Below are positions 51,501-58,731 of a stretch of DNA of 64,000 nucleotides, in pieces. The stretch is taken from assembly GCF_901873445.1 (NCBI RefSeq), contig NZ_CABFLN010000016.1, forward strand, positions 1-64,000, written 5' to 3'. The stretch comes from Gemella haemolysans (lineage in GTDB: Bacteria; Bacillota; Bacilli; Staphylococcales; Gemellaceae). The notes beneath the pieces were generated by a model. The model was not told the DNA's origin, did not search any database, and saw nothing but the letters and a program-made list of their open reading frames with translations. How positions within the stretch are numbered: the stretch's first letter is position 1; the number at the start of each line of letters is the position of its first letter. A program made the translations under genes and the position numbers.

Positions 51501-54191
51501 AATCAACCAAGTAACCCATCAGAATCTCCTTCTACAGATTCTAATAATAAAGTTCAATTAGAAGGCTCATTGTTAAAACAAGATTTAACTGGACCTTCAA
51601 TGGCGAATGGAATAATCAAAAATGTATATCTAGTAACTGAAAATGGAAAAAATTACTTAGAATTAGACCTTATTCCTATGAATAATGGAACTACTAATAT
51701 TGGTGTTATGAGTAAACTTACATATTTCGATGGAACTACTGAAAAAGATGTCCAAGTTTTAAAAGAAGATACTGCTGATGTTACTTATAATAATGTGACT
51801 AATTCTTATAAATACCCTTCAAAAATAAGAATTCCTATCGAAGGAAAACCATCTACAATAAAACTTAACACTTTTGCAAGCAGTACATTATTCGGTACTG
51901 ATAAACATGAAAATATAGCTGTATTATCTGTAAAATATCCTAAAGAAAATGCTGTTATCACTGCAGATAAAAAACAACTAAACGCACTATTCGAAGCTAC
52001 TACAAGTAAATACTATGACAGTTGGAATAATGTATTTAAAAACGCCAATGTGAGCCAAGACATGGCGGTAATTAAAAACTTTGGTAACAAAATAAATGCT
52101 GCACAAAATGTTTTGAAAAATAATAATGCAAGTACCGAAGAAATTTCTAGTGCATTCACAGAATTATCAGATTTAAAAAATCAATATGATTTACTTATCC
52201 AACTTAGAACTTCAAATGCTGAAGCTGTAGCTAACTTTAACTCTGATAAAGAAAGTAAAAAATATAGTGAAGCAAGCATAAATGCTGTAGATAACTATCT
52301 TCAAGGAAAAATAGATAAACTAGAAGATTTAGTGCACAACAACCCTAAATCTAATGAAATCTTGAAATTATTTAACGATGTTCAAACATACTCTACTATG
52401 CTTAGATATGATACTTCTAAACTTGAAGAAGCTGTAAAATCTGCACAAGATAAAATCGCTACTGATAAATACTCAGAAGAATCTAAAAGTAATTTAACTG
52501 CAGTTATTACTAAAGCTACAGAATTCATCAACAAAGCTAAAGAAACTAGAAATCTAGAAGATACTCGAGCTGATCTGCTAAAAGAAATTGAAAGTGCAGT
52601 TAGTGGATTGAAAGAAACAACTCCAGCTGAGGAAAACAAACCTAACGATAAAGTTGATAATCCAACTAACAACGAAAGCAACAAACCTAACGATAAAGTT
52701 GATAATCCAACTAACAACGAAGGCAACAAACCTAACGATAAAGTTGATAACCCAACTAACAGCGAAGGCAACAAACCTAACGATAAAGTTGATAATCCAA
52801 CTAACAACGAAGGCAACAAACCTAACGACAAAGTAGATAATCCAACTAACAACGAAAGCAACAAGCCTAACGATAAAGTTGATAATCCAACTAACGGCGA
52901 CACTAACAAACCTGTTGAAAATACTAATGATGAAGTTGCTAAAAAACTTGCTACTGAAAGAGCAAACCTTCTTTTACCTTTAGAAACAGCTAAAATTCTA
53001 GTTAATGATGACAAAGATAAAGAAGAAATTAATAAAGAAGCATACTCAAAACTAAAAGAAGCTACTGAAAAAGCTCAAAAAGTATACGATGAAGAAAATT
53101 CTATAGATAAAATTTTAGAAGAAAAATCTAACTTAGATAAAGCATTAGAAGAATATACTAAACATAAAAATGATAAAGAAACTGTCCCAAGAAATAACAA
53201 ACCTGAAAATAAACCTACTCCAGATAATAAACCTAATAATAATTCGGACAATAATGGAACTGTAGATAATACAAAACCTAGCGACAATTCTAATAGTAGC
53301 ACTGCTAATGATAATGCTAACAACAGTTCTACTGAAGTAAAACCTGGAAACAATGAAAACACAGGAAATAACAAACCTGAAAACAAACCTACTCCAGATA
53401 ATAAACCTAATAATAATTCAAACAATAATGGAACTGTAGATAATACAAAACCTAGCGACAATTCTAATAGTAGCACTGCTAATAATAATGCAAATAACTC
53501 TTCAAATAACGCTAATAATAGTTCTACTGAAGTAAAACCTGGAAATAATGATAATACAGGAAATAACAAACCTGTAGATAAGCCTACTCCAGATAATAAA
53601 CCTAATAATAATTCAAATGCAGGAAACACTAACACAAACAACAATGTGACTCCATCTGAAGATATAATAAACAATATATTCTCAAATGATGCTTTAGGAG
53701 TTAAAGTTACTTTAACTGATAAAACAAATGCAACAAAACTTTCTGCAACTTCTGTAGAAGACAAAGCTTTGGCAAATTCAGTTCTAGAAAAATTAAACTT
53801 ACCTGCAGACAATCAAATCAGAATATTAGATTTAAAACTTCTAGACAAAGACAATCATGTAGTTAATTCAAATGCGAAACGTACAGTGGCCATCGTCTTA
53901 AAAGAAGATGAAAAAGATGTAGATGTTTATCATATAAAAGATAACGGAGAGTTAGAGCTTATAAATTCAACTATAAAAGACGGAAAAGTAATATTTGAAA
54001 TAGATCACTTCAGTAAATTCGCAATAGTATCTAATAAACCTAAACAAACTTCATCAAATATCAACAATTCAAAACTAGAAAAACACTTAGCTAAAACTGG
54101 ACTATCAAATAATAATTTAGCTTCATTAGCTGCTATCGGACTAGTATTAAGCGGTGCACTAATATTTGGAAGAAGAAAAAATAGAAAATAA
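48501..54191 (+). CDS. Giant multi-domain surface protein with LAKTG anchor
   Basis: 1,896 residues. An N-terminal signal peptide (MKTNKLLKSSMSVALALTIS, cleavage probably near residue 30-36, no YSIRK) is followed by long helical segments. Among these are FIVAR-like modules near residues 440-515, 1310-1375 and 1495-1560. Two related beta-rich domains lie near 530-670 and 1015-1150 (YLVTENGKNYLELDLIPM..., LTYFDG, YPSKIRIPI), reminiscent of NEAT-like heme-binding folds but not certain. Then come six 15-residue NKPNDKVDNPTNNEx repeats, Asn-rich ~58-residue repeats, a globular domain and LAKTG with a hydrophobic tail and RRKNRK. It is probably a wall-linked adhesin or ligand binder. Confidence 0.88.
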   Translation: MKTNKLLKSSMSVALALTISSITAQAWPTNSNIAKADFGDTAATQQTKDELNKIINKIFNDQSITNRYLGTTFFHKTSNFPYYHVTFENHQVPDDVIDTTPWYNMWSEAAAAKAKLDANSYTEKTAQNAINTLKYYIQLYNFDVNHDLKDDGFYTTTDFKTPTMVTVSSDGQQDFYKKVVDNKEEIKNLFKESLVGIYKQGQDIEINLVANPDKVSKITSFVVNKVSGLDTSVKLGPSAEDQRIVAFNVPGELKAEQLVISNMTYLDKNGNKQQTGPFALDINYSAAKKSNESIPKYREKLNEKIQNWIDRGNKVNEWLLTKENTSDTAPDFSQRAKITEAVTKLQELKRSENANYDKLYEISTPIHEMEDIATLREVLDIKVAKLLEYFELYNEKTYTKESIEQYKNYIKSVPALKNTKNIKELVQLIKDFDNANFTYLRYNTTELKRIIDIAERKIRSEYEPVSLEKFEQALNHAKDWIKQTESYNPQINDTSDLVKQLTEAINNLTTKDGQKGEPVPAAPVENTTKPVAPYNVTAKFVDRGAKTPIKTRYNRDLSELITNVEVHELGNGKNEVILSLEPKITGGSVDFALADTFKYNSLGKTDTDAIVLEKKNIGGRDYPTKLKLIVDSTKENIEIALLGNFNFKDSYSFNNNQIDNFTKATDLYIDYYSKVEAKKESPLKAALRNKIDYYTSDVVQNNYKDLRQEFKTYFNQLITKAQQLLNNDSLTKDDVDNIINKLLDESTKLDSLANLHKSLQGAKDSYENEWKNNTHYTSESKTLVKEKLDAVEGKINALTPSDIEGKKQTYVSEFEKEGTVTVYEKLDELTGEIQHLSDYLRINTDELAGEIKKAEEAYNNFNKVTQAKLKLKQLIDEAKSYVANAKLTPESPDTDDQVNTDLTDYYKEQFKFAIEDLNSSQNSGAEQVSAKEQLKKKIAEVELIKQGKKEPAAFVTLTNELSKAKELLNNDTSTEEALLAELNKLNSAVNAFNNSADSAQNQPSNPSESPSTDSNNKVQLEGSLLKQDLTGPSMANGIIKNVYLVTENGKNYLELDLIPMNNGTTNIGVMSKLTYFDGTTEKDVQVLKEDTADVTYNNVTNSYKYPSKIRIPIEGKPSTIKLNTFASSTLFGTDKHENIAVLSVKYPKENAVITADKKQLNALFEATTSKYYDSWNNVFKNANVSQDMAVIKNFGNKINAAQNVLKNNNASTEEISSAFTELSDLKNQYDLLIQLRTSNAEAVANFNSDKESKKYSEASINAVDNYLQGKIDKLEDLVHNNPKSNEILKLFNDVQTYSTMLRYDTSKLEEAVKSAQDKIATDKYSEESKSNLTAVITKATEFINKAKETRNLEDTRADLLKEIESAVSGLKETTPAEENKPNDKVDNPTNNESNKPNDKVDNPTNNEGNKPNDKVDNPTNSEGNKPNDKVDNPTNNEGNKPNDKVDNPTNNESNKPNDKVDNPTNGDTNKPVENTNDEVAKKLATERANLLLPLETAKILVNDDKDKEEINKEAYSKLKEATEKAQKVYDEENSIDKILEEKSNLDKALEEYTKHKNDKETVPRNNKPENKPTPDNKPNNNSDNNGTVDNTKPSDNSNSSTANDNANNSSTEVKPGNNENTGNNKPENKPTPDNKPNNNSNNNGTVDNTKPSDNSNSSTANNNANNSSNNANNSSTEVKPGNNDNTGNNKPVDKPTPDNKPNNNSNAGNTNTNNNVTPSEDIINNIFSNDALGVKVTLTDKTNATKLSATSVEDKALANSVLEKLNLPADNQIRILDLKLLDKDNHVVNSNAKRTVAIVLKEDEKDVDVYHIKDNGELELINSTIKDGKVIFEIDHFSKFAIVSNKPKQTSSNINNSKLEKHLAKTGLSNNNLASLAAIGLVLSGALIFGRRKNRK
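52635..52904 (+). repeat. Six 45-bp tandem repeats
   Basis: Six in-frame copies of a 45-bp unit encoding NKPNDKVDNPTN followed by NES, NEG, SEG or GDT variants. Nearly identical DNA, likely prone to slippage. Confidence 0.93.
53196..53617 (+). repeat. Asn-rich long tandem repeats
   Basis: Two full units starting at 53196 and 53370 (174 and 195 bp, the second with a 21-bp insertion) and a partial third from 53565. They encode NKPENKPTPDNKPNNNS... followed by SSTEVKPGNN. Confidence 0.9.
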
Positions 54192-54228
54192 TATTATTTC
54201 TAAACAATATTTATTAGATTAATTCTAA

Positions 54229-54270
54229 GAGAGGCAATTTTGAAAACATACTTCTTAATTGTCCTCTTTT
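54229..54270 (+). terminator. Terminator after the LAKTG surface protein gene
   Basis: Stem AGAGGCAATT (54230-54239)/AATTGTCCTCT (54257-54267) with one bulge, then TTTAAATT. Confidence 0.8.
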
Positions 54271-54363
54271 AAATTGTCTATAATTTATATAAATAATTAT
54301 TAGTTAAAAAATGAAAATATAGAAAATTTTTGAAAATATCACGATAGAAAAAACTCCTATTTA

Positions 54364-54392
54364 TTGAATTTTTATCAGTTTTGTTGTAAAAT
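54364..54392 (+). promoter_or_regulatory. Promoter of murC
   Basis: -35 TTGAAT (54364-54369), 17-bp spacer, -10 TAAAAT (54387-54392). Confidence 0.65.
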
Positions 54393-54462
54393 TGAATTGC
54401 TTATGAAAAAAAATATTAAAGAAATTTTTTATTTTATTAAAGACAACTTAGGAGATATTATA

Positions 54463-55767
54463 ATGAGTAAATATCATTTTATAGGTATTAAAGGTTCTGG
54501 AATGAGCTCTCTTGCACAAATTGCTTATGATATGGGCAATGAAGTACAAGGCTCTGATGAAGAAACATACTTTTTTACACAAGAAAAATTAGAACAAAGA
54601 AACATCCCAATGTACAACTACGGGGCTGAAAATATTAAAGAAGGATATGAAGTAATTTTAGGGAACGCATTCGATGAAACTCATGTTGAGTACAGAAAAG
54701 CTAAAGAATTAGGTTTAACTACTTATACTTATTCTCAATTCCTTGGGAAACTTCTTTCTGAAATTCCTTCAATCGCTATAACTGGAGCACATGGTAAAAC
54801 AACTACTACCACAATGGCAAGTAATATTTTTAAACACAGTCATGTTACGTCTTACCTAATTGGTGATGGAACTGGTCATGGTGAAAAAAATTCAGAATTT
54901 ATGATAGCTGAAGCATGTGAATATTACAGACACTTCCTAGCATATCACCCTGATTATGCTGTTGTAACAAACATTGATTTTGACCATCCAGATTACTTTA
55001 ATGATGAACACGATATGTTTGATGCATTTCAAAGTTTTGTAAATCAGGTTAAAAATACGGTTGTTATATGTGGTGATGATCGTTTAGCTTCACAACTTAA
55101 ACCCACAAATGCAAAAACTATAAAATATGGCTTTAACGATGGAAATGATTATCAAATCAAAAATGTTCAAACAACACCTGAGCACAGCAAATTCGATATT
55201 TATAAAAACTCAGACCTACTAGGAACATTCACTATGGCAGTATTTGGATTACATGATATTTCTAATGCAACATCAGCTATCGCTCTAGCTGATATAAATG
55301 GTATTAGCGTAGAAAAAATCCAAGAATCACTCGATATGTATAAACCTGCTGAAAGAAGATTCAGCGAACACAAACTTGGAAATAGTGTAGTTGTAGATGA
55401 TTACGCACATCACCCTAGTGAAATTAAAGCAACAATTAATAGTGCACGTAGAAAATATGCAGATAAAGAAGTTATTGCAATTTTCCAACCACATACATAC
55501 ACACGTACAGCTAAATTCCTAAATGAATTTGCTGAAAGTTTAGAAACTGCAGATAAAGTATTCCTTTGTCCAATCTTTGCTTCAGTACGTGAAAAAGAAA
55601 AAATCGTAGGTATTGAAGACTTACAAAAAGTAACTAAAGGTGCTCAAATTATAAATAGTGAAGAAGATTTCGATAAATTAAACTTCGACAATAGTGTATT
55701 CCTATTTATGGGAGCAGGAAATATCAATAAACTTTGTCACAAATTTATAGAACAAAAATCAAAATAA
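54463..55767 (+). CDS. murC: UDP-N-acetylmuramate--L-alanine ligase
   Basis: A 434-residue Mur ligase that adds L-alanine to UDP-MurNAc in peptidoglycan synthesis. Motifs: IGIKGSGMSSLAQI at the UDP-binding N-terminus, the ATP loop AITGAHGKTTTTTMASNIF (about residues 106-124), ACEYYRHFLAY, DFDHPDYF, and VVDDYAHHPSEIKAT (about 307-321). The ATG at 54463 follows TTAGGAGAT by 7 nt and gives the usual family length; upstream in-frame ATGs lack an SD. Followed by a DUF948 gene, as in Bacillus (murC-ytxG). Confidence 0.97.
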   Translation: MSKYHFIGIKGSGMSSLAQIAYDMGNEVQGSDEETYFFTQEKLEQRNIPMYNYGAENIKEGYEVILGNAFDETHVEYRKAKELGLTTYTYSQFLGKLLSEIPSIAITGAHGKTTTTTMASNIFKHSHVTSYLIGDGTGHGEKNSEFMIAEACEYYRHFLAYHPDYAVVTNIDFDHPDYFNDEHDMFDAFQSFVNQVKNTVVICGDDRLASQLKPTNAKTIKYGFNDGNDYQIKNVQTTPEHSKFDIYKNSDLLGTFTMAVFGLHDISNATSAIALADINGISVEKIQESLDMYKPAERRFSEHKLGNSVVVDDYAHHPSEIKATINSARRKYADKEVIAIFQPHTYTRTAKFLNEFAESLETADKVFLCPIFASVREKEKIVGIEDLQKVTKGAQIINSEEDFDKLNFDNSVFLFMGAGNINKLCHKFIEQKSK

Positions 55768-55830
55768 TTGGTTGTATTTATAATAAACTCAAAATATAAT
55801 TGATTATAACAACCCAAGGAGGAAAATTTT

Positions 55831-56349
55831 ATGTTAGATATAAACTGGTTAATTTTAGCATATGCTGGAATCTTTTTAGCAGGGGTAGGTGTTTTAATCC
55901 TATGTATTAGTACTGCTATTACACTTAAAACTGTTAGAAGATCTGTAGTTGTTGCCACTGAATGTGTAGAAGATGTTACTAACATCGCTGAAGATGCTCT
56001 TGCTCTTGCTAAAGATTTAAATGAAACAGTTAAAAAAGTTGAAGGTAACTTAGAGCCAATTATGGCAGAAACTAATATTTTATTACAAAACACAAATATC
56101 CTAGCTGAAGATTTACAAGTTAAATCTGAAAAATTAGATCCACTATTCAACTCAGCTGAAGGATTAGCATCATCAATCAACGGATTACAATCATCTGTAG
56201 ATAACATGAAATCTAATGTTACTGGATTTAAAAAAAATACTGATCAAAAAATAGAAAATCTTTCTGAAAAAGTAGAAGAAAACAAAGCTAAAGCTTCGAA
56301 CCTACTTAATAAATTTTTAAAGAAGGATAAAGTTGAAGAAGAAAAATAA
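55831..56349 (+). CDS. DUF948 family membrane protein (YtxG-like)
   Basis: A 172-residue protein with one N-terminal membrane helix (WLILAYAGIFLAGVGVLILC, read from about residue 5) and a long amphipathic coiled-coil region that matches the DUF948 family. Its position directly after murC is the same as for ytxG in Bacillus. Function is unknown; links to cell envelope or general stress are inferred. The C-terminal Lys/Glu tail (LKKDKVEEEK) is typical. Confidence 0.88.
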   Translation: MLDINWLILAYAGIFLAGVGVLILCISTAITLKTVRRSVVVATECVEDVTNIAEDALALAKDLNETVKKVEGNLEPIMAETNILLQNTNILAEDLQVKSEKLDPLFNSAEGLASSINGLQSSVDNMKSNVTGFKKNTDQKIENLSEKVEENKAKASNLLNKFLKKDKVEEEK

Positions 56350-56358
56350 TATTTTAAT

Positions 56359-56513
56359 TGGGGCTAATCCAAAAGTCCTAAAATTTAACAAAGTTCATAT
56401 AAGAACTCATAGACGCAGTAGTTTATTGATATCTAATAAACTGTGCGGAGGTAACTCGATAAAATCTTGTTTCTTAAGAAATCACGATTTTTGAGTCACT
56501 CCCAATTAATAAA
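56359..56513 (+). repeat. Dispersed intergenic repeat, copy 3
   Basis: Left end GGGGCTAATCCAAAAGTCCT, internal ACTCATAGACGCAGTAGTTT, GATATCTAATAAACTGTG, and right end GAAATCACGATTTTTGAGTC then ACTCCC. It lacks the ~33-bp GATATC-bounded segment present in copy 4. The right end folds into a hairpin GGAG..ACTC / GAGT..CTCC. It is in inverted orientation to copy 4 on the other side of the LytTR-DUF3021 genes. Confidence 0.85.
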
Positions 56514-56514
56514 A

Positions 56515-56557
56515 AGATTATAGGAGCAACACAAAATCATTAATTTGCGTTGCTCCT
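56515..56557 (-). terminator. Putative terminator after the DUF3021 gene
   Basis: Stem GGAGCAAC (56523-56530)/GTTGCTCC (56549-56556), extended by inner CAAA/TTTG pairing. On the minus strand the tail is TATAATCTTTTT, so termination may be partial. Confidence 0.6.
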
Positions 56558-56577
56558 CCTTTGTTACTAACCAGCTC

Positions 56578-57021
56578 TTATCTATTATCTCTTAATTTTA
56601 TATTTATCTCACTTATACTATTTTTAATACTAAAATATCGAACTATTCCTATTAAAATATAAACCACAGTAGCTGTAATCAGCATTAAAATTAAAGTAGT
56701 AAAGCTACTAAACCATTTCAAATAATAACCCGCTAACACAAGTGGTAACATAATAAGAAAATAATGAGATACAAATACTATTACTATATTATCATTTAAC
56801 TTACTTTGAAATACTTTACCAGCTAATCCTTGTAATATACCTAAAATAGCATATACTAAGGTTTGAATTAATACTGCCATATTTAAATTATCAAAACTCT
56901 GGATATACAATGGCATACCAGGATAAAACTGACCATACAAAATACCGAATATCAGATTAATAATATTCCCTGCTCCTATCCCTAACAACATAAATTTTAC
57001 AATTTTTTGAAATAATTTCAT
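56578..57021 (-). CDS. DUF3021 family membrane protein
   Basis: A 147-residue protein with four predicted membrane helices, matching the DUF3021 family. Such genes nearly always follow a LytTR DNA-binding gene, as here, 11 bp downstream. The membrane partner is thought to modulate the regulator, by analogy with known LytTR inhibitor pairs. Signal and targets are unknown. The two-gene unit is bracketed by inverted copies of the dispersed repeat. Confidence 0.85.
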   Translation of the reverse strand: MKLFQKIVKFMLLGIGAGNIINLIFGILYGQFYPGMPLYIQSFDNLNMAVLIQTLVYAILGILQGLAGKVFQSKLNDNIVIVFVSHYFLIMLPLVLAGYYLKWFSSFTTLILMLITATVVYILIGIVRYFSIKNSISEINIKLRDNR

Positions 57022-57032
57022 TTTAATACCTC

Positions 57033-57467
57033 CTATAATCCTAATTTCATCTTAAATTCTTTTAACATTCTACGTGATACATAACTTATATCCGAATTTT
57101 TATAATTTATAACTATTGTTCCTCTCAATCCTAAATCTAAGCTATGAATATATTTAATATTAGCTATTTCACTTTGAGATATTTTTATAAAATCCTTAGT
57201 TAATGTACTCTGCACTTCATATAATTTTTTTCTAACAATAAATCTACCTTCAACTGTAACTACATATACTTTTCTATCTTCAACATATACCCTTATAATA
57301 TCCTCCGTATTTAATAAACGTACTTTCCCATCTAAAACTCCTATAAAGTAATCTTCCTTATTTTCTATATAATTCACTAAATTTTGAATTTCATCATTCA
57401 CTTTATTTGTTGATATAGTAACTATTGTTTCTCCAAATTTCTTATCTATATTTAATTCAACTTTCAT
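57033..57467 (-). CDS. LytTR-type DNA-binding regulator
   Basis: A 144-residue protein with a C-terminal LytTR domain (about residues 48-140: GVLDGKVRLLNTEDIIRVYV, VRKKLYEVQSTLTKDFIKIS, YVSRRMLKEFKMKLG) and no receiver domain. The ATG at 57467 follows AAAGGAG by 8 nt and is chosen over an ATG 18 bp upstream. With the DUF3021 partner it forms a LytTR regulatory system of the kind that controls competence, bacteriocin or virulence genes in other Gram-positive cocci. Targets here are unknown. Confidence 0.88.
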   Translation of the reverse strand: MKVELNIDKKFGETIVTISTNKVNDEIQNLVNYIENKEDYFIGVLDGKVRLLNTEDIIRVYVEDRKVYVVTVEGRFIVRKKLYEVQSTLTKDFIKISQSEIANIKYIHSLDLGLRGTIVINYKNSDISYVSRRMLKEFKMKLGL

Positions 57468-57584
57468 ATCTTTAGCTCCTTTCATAATTATATTTTATAT
57501 AATAAATATTTAAAAATCTATAGATAATGAATATTCGGTTAGTTATCTTGTTTATTCGGTAATTTAGATACTAATTACAAATAC

Positions 57585-57759
57585 AGGGAATAATTCAAAA
57601 AACGTGATTTCGTAGAAATTGATTTGTCGAGTTATCCCCGCACAATTTATTAGATATCTAAAAAGCTTTTATAAAGCGAATTTGGATATCAATAAACCAC
57701 TGCGTCTATGAGTTATCATATACACTTTTTTAAAATTTAGGACTTTTAGGTCAAGCCCA
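57585..57759 (-). repeat. Dispersed intergenic repeat, copy 4 (longest)
   Basis: Read on the minus strand it starts GGGCTTGACCTAAAAGTCCT, carries ACTCATAGACGCAGTGGTTT, then the segment between two GATATC sites that includes TTCGCTTTATAAAAGCTTTT, and ends with GAAATCACGTTTTTTGAATT then ATTCCC. It is the fullest copy and is inverted relative to copy 3. Confidence 0.85.
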
Positions 57760-57893
57760 AAATAATATGACAATTAAAATTGAAATACGTTTTCTTTTTG
57801 TTTTTTCATAAAAGTGAGTTCTTATCCTTGATTTTATTGATATTTTGATATAATATACTTTAGTATTAATTTTTAAAAGGAGATTATTTTTTT

Positions 57894-58262
57894 ATGTTAA
57901 ACGAATTTAAAAAATTTGCATTTAAAGGAAATGTATTAGACCTAGCTATCGGGGTTATCATGGGGGCTGCTTTCGGAAAAATCGTTAGTTCATTAGTAAC
58001 TGATATTATGATGCCATTAATTGGATTACTTTTCCCTGCTAAACCAGACTTCACTAACTTAGCTTGGAATAATATTAAATACGGAAACTTCATTCAAATC
58101 ACAATTGATTTCTTAATTACAGCAATCGCAATCTTCATTTTCGTTAAAGCTATCAACACAGCTAAAGATAAAATGTCTAAAGAAGAAGCTGAAGAAAAAG
58201 CACTAGAAGTTGATGCTAAAGAAGAACTTCTTAAAGAAATCCGTGATTTACTAAAAAAATAA
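57894..58262 (+). CDS. mscL: Large-conductance mechanosensitive channel
   Basis: A 122-residue MscL with two membrane helices. The N-terminal [21 protein letters not shown] segment (read in parts, about residues 3-23) and [22 protein letters not shown] form the gating helix, and the second helix is near residues 70-90. The C-terminal charged bundle follows. It opens on membrane tension to release solutes in osmotic downshock. Own transcription unit. Confidence 0.96.
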   Translation: MLNEFKKFAFKGNVLDLAIGVIMGAAFGKIVSSLVTDIMMPLIGLLFPAKPDFTNLAWNNIKYGNFIQITIDFLITAIAIFIFVKAINTAKDKMSKEEAEEKALEVDAKEELLKEIRDLLKK

Positions 58263-58316
58263 TAAATTAAAATTTTAAGATCTGACAATGTCGAATCTTT
58301 TCTTTTACTCTATTGA

Positions 58317-58357
58317 AGAATCCCTTGGAGATGATTATTTTCCAAGGGATTCTTTCG
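58317..58357 (+). terminator. Terminator after mscL
   Basis: Perfect 13-bp stem AGAATCCCTTGGA (58317-58329)/TCCAAGGGATTCT (58341-58353), then TTCGTT. A weaker hairpin AAGATCTGA/TCGAATCTT lies just before it (58278-58299). Confidence 0.85.
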
Positions 58358-58359
58358 TT

Positions 58360-58605
58360 ATATAAATCGAGAAATCTGAGAGTGTGGGGCTGTGAATAAA
58401 ACTCTATACACTCTTTATGTTAACCGAAATTTATTAGTTTATTATATTTAATTTTATAGATTTAATGGTAAATGTCAAATGAAATTTACTTACACTTTTA
58501 TTCTAACATTCATATAAGGCACTTCATCTTTTAAACATCCATAAACAATATATTAATCCTGTAATATCGATTTTTTAATATTCATATGGTCTTTACAACT
58601 AAAAA
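58360..58605. other. Spacer between mscL and D-LDH
   Basis: AT-rich, no ORF recognised. A short inverted repeat AGAGTGT...ACACTCT occurs at 58377-58412 with GGGGCTGTGAATAA inside. Confidence 0.45.
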
Positions 58606-58718
58606 AGGGGCTGACCCAAAAATCCTAAAATTTAACAAGGTTCATATGAAAACTCATAAACCGTACGGAGCGACTCAAAAATCGATTTCGACGAAATCAC
58701 GATTTTTGAGTCACTCCC
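58606..58718 (+). repeat. Dispersed intergenic repeat, copy 5 (short form)
   Basis: Left end GGGGCTGACCCAAAAATCCT and right end GAAATCACGATTTTTGAGTC then ACTCCC, with the whole middle block missing. The right part is a long hairpin: GGAGCGACTCAAAAATCGAT with the complementary arm ending GATTTTTGAGTCACTCC. It lies 13 bp after the D-LDH stop and may act as its terminator or 3' stabiliser. Confidence 0.85.
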
Positions 58719-58731
58719 TTTATTTCTATTA

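Noticed and set aside
52635..52904. Regular 45-bp repeats as a CRISPR array
   Set aside because: There are no unique spacers; the units are contiguous, in frame, and encode a repeated peptide within a surface protein.
52382..53812. Leu/Ser-rich open frames antisense to the Asn-rich repeats
   Set aside because: Mirror of the repeat coding pattern on the other strand; no start signals and no independent protein features.
54364..54462. N-terminal extension of MurC
   Set aside because: The region carries the promoter, and the extension does not resemble Mur ligases; the ATG at 54463 has a proper SD.
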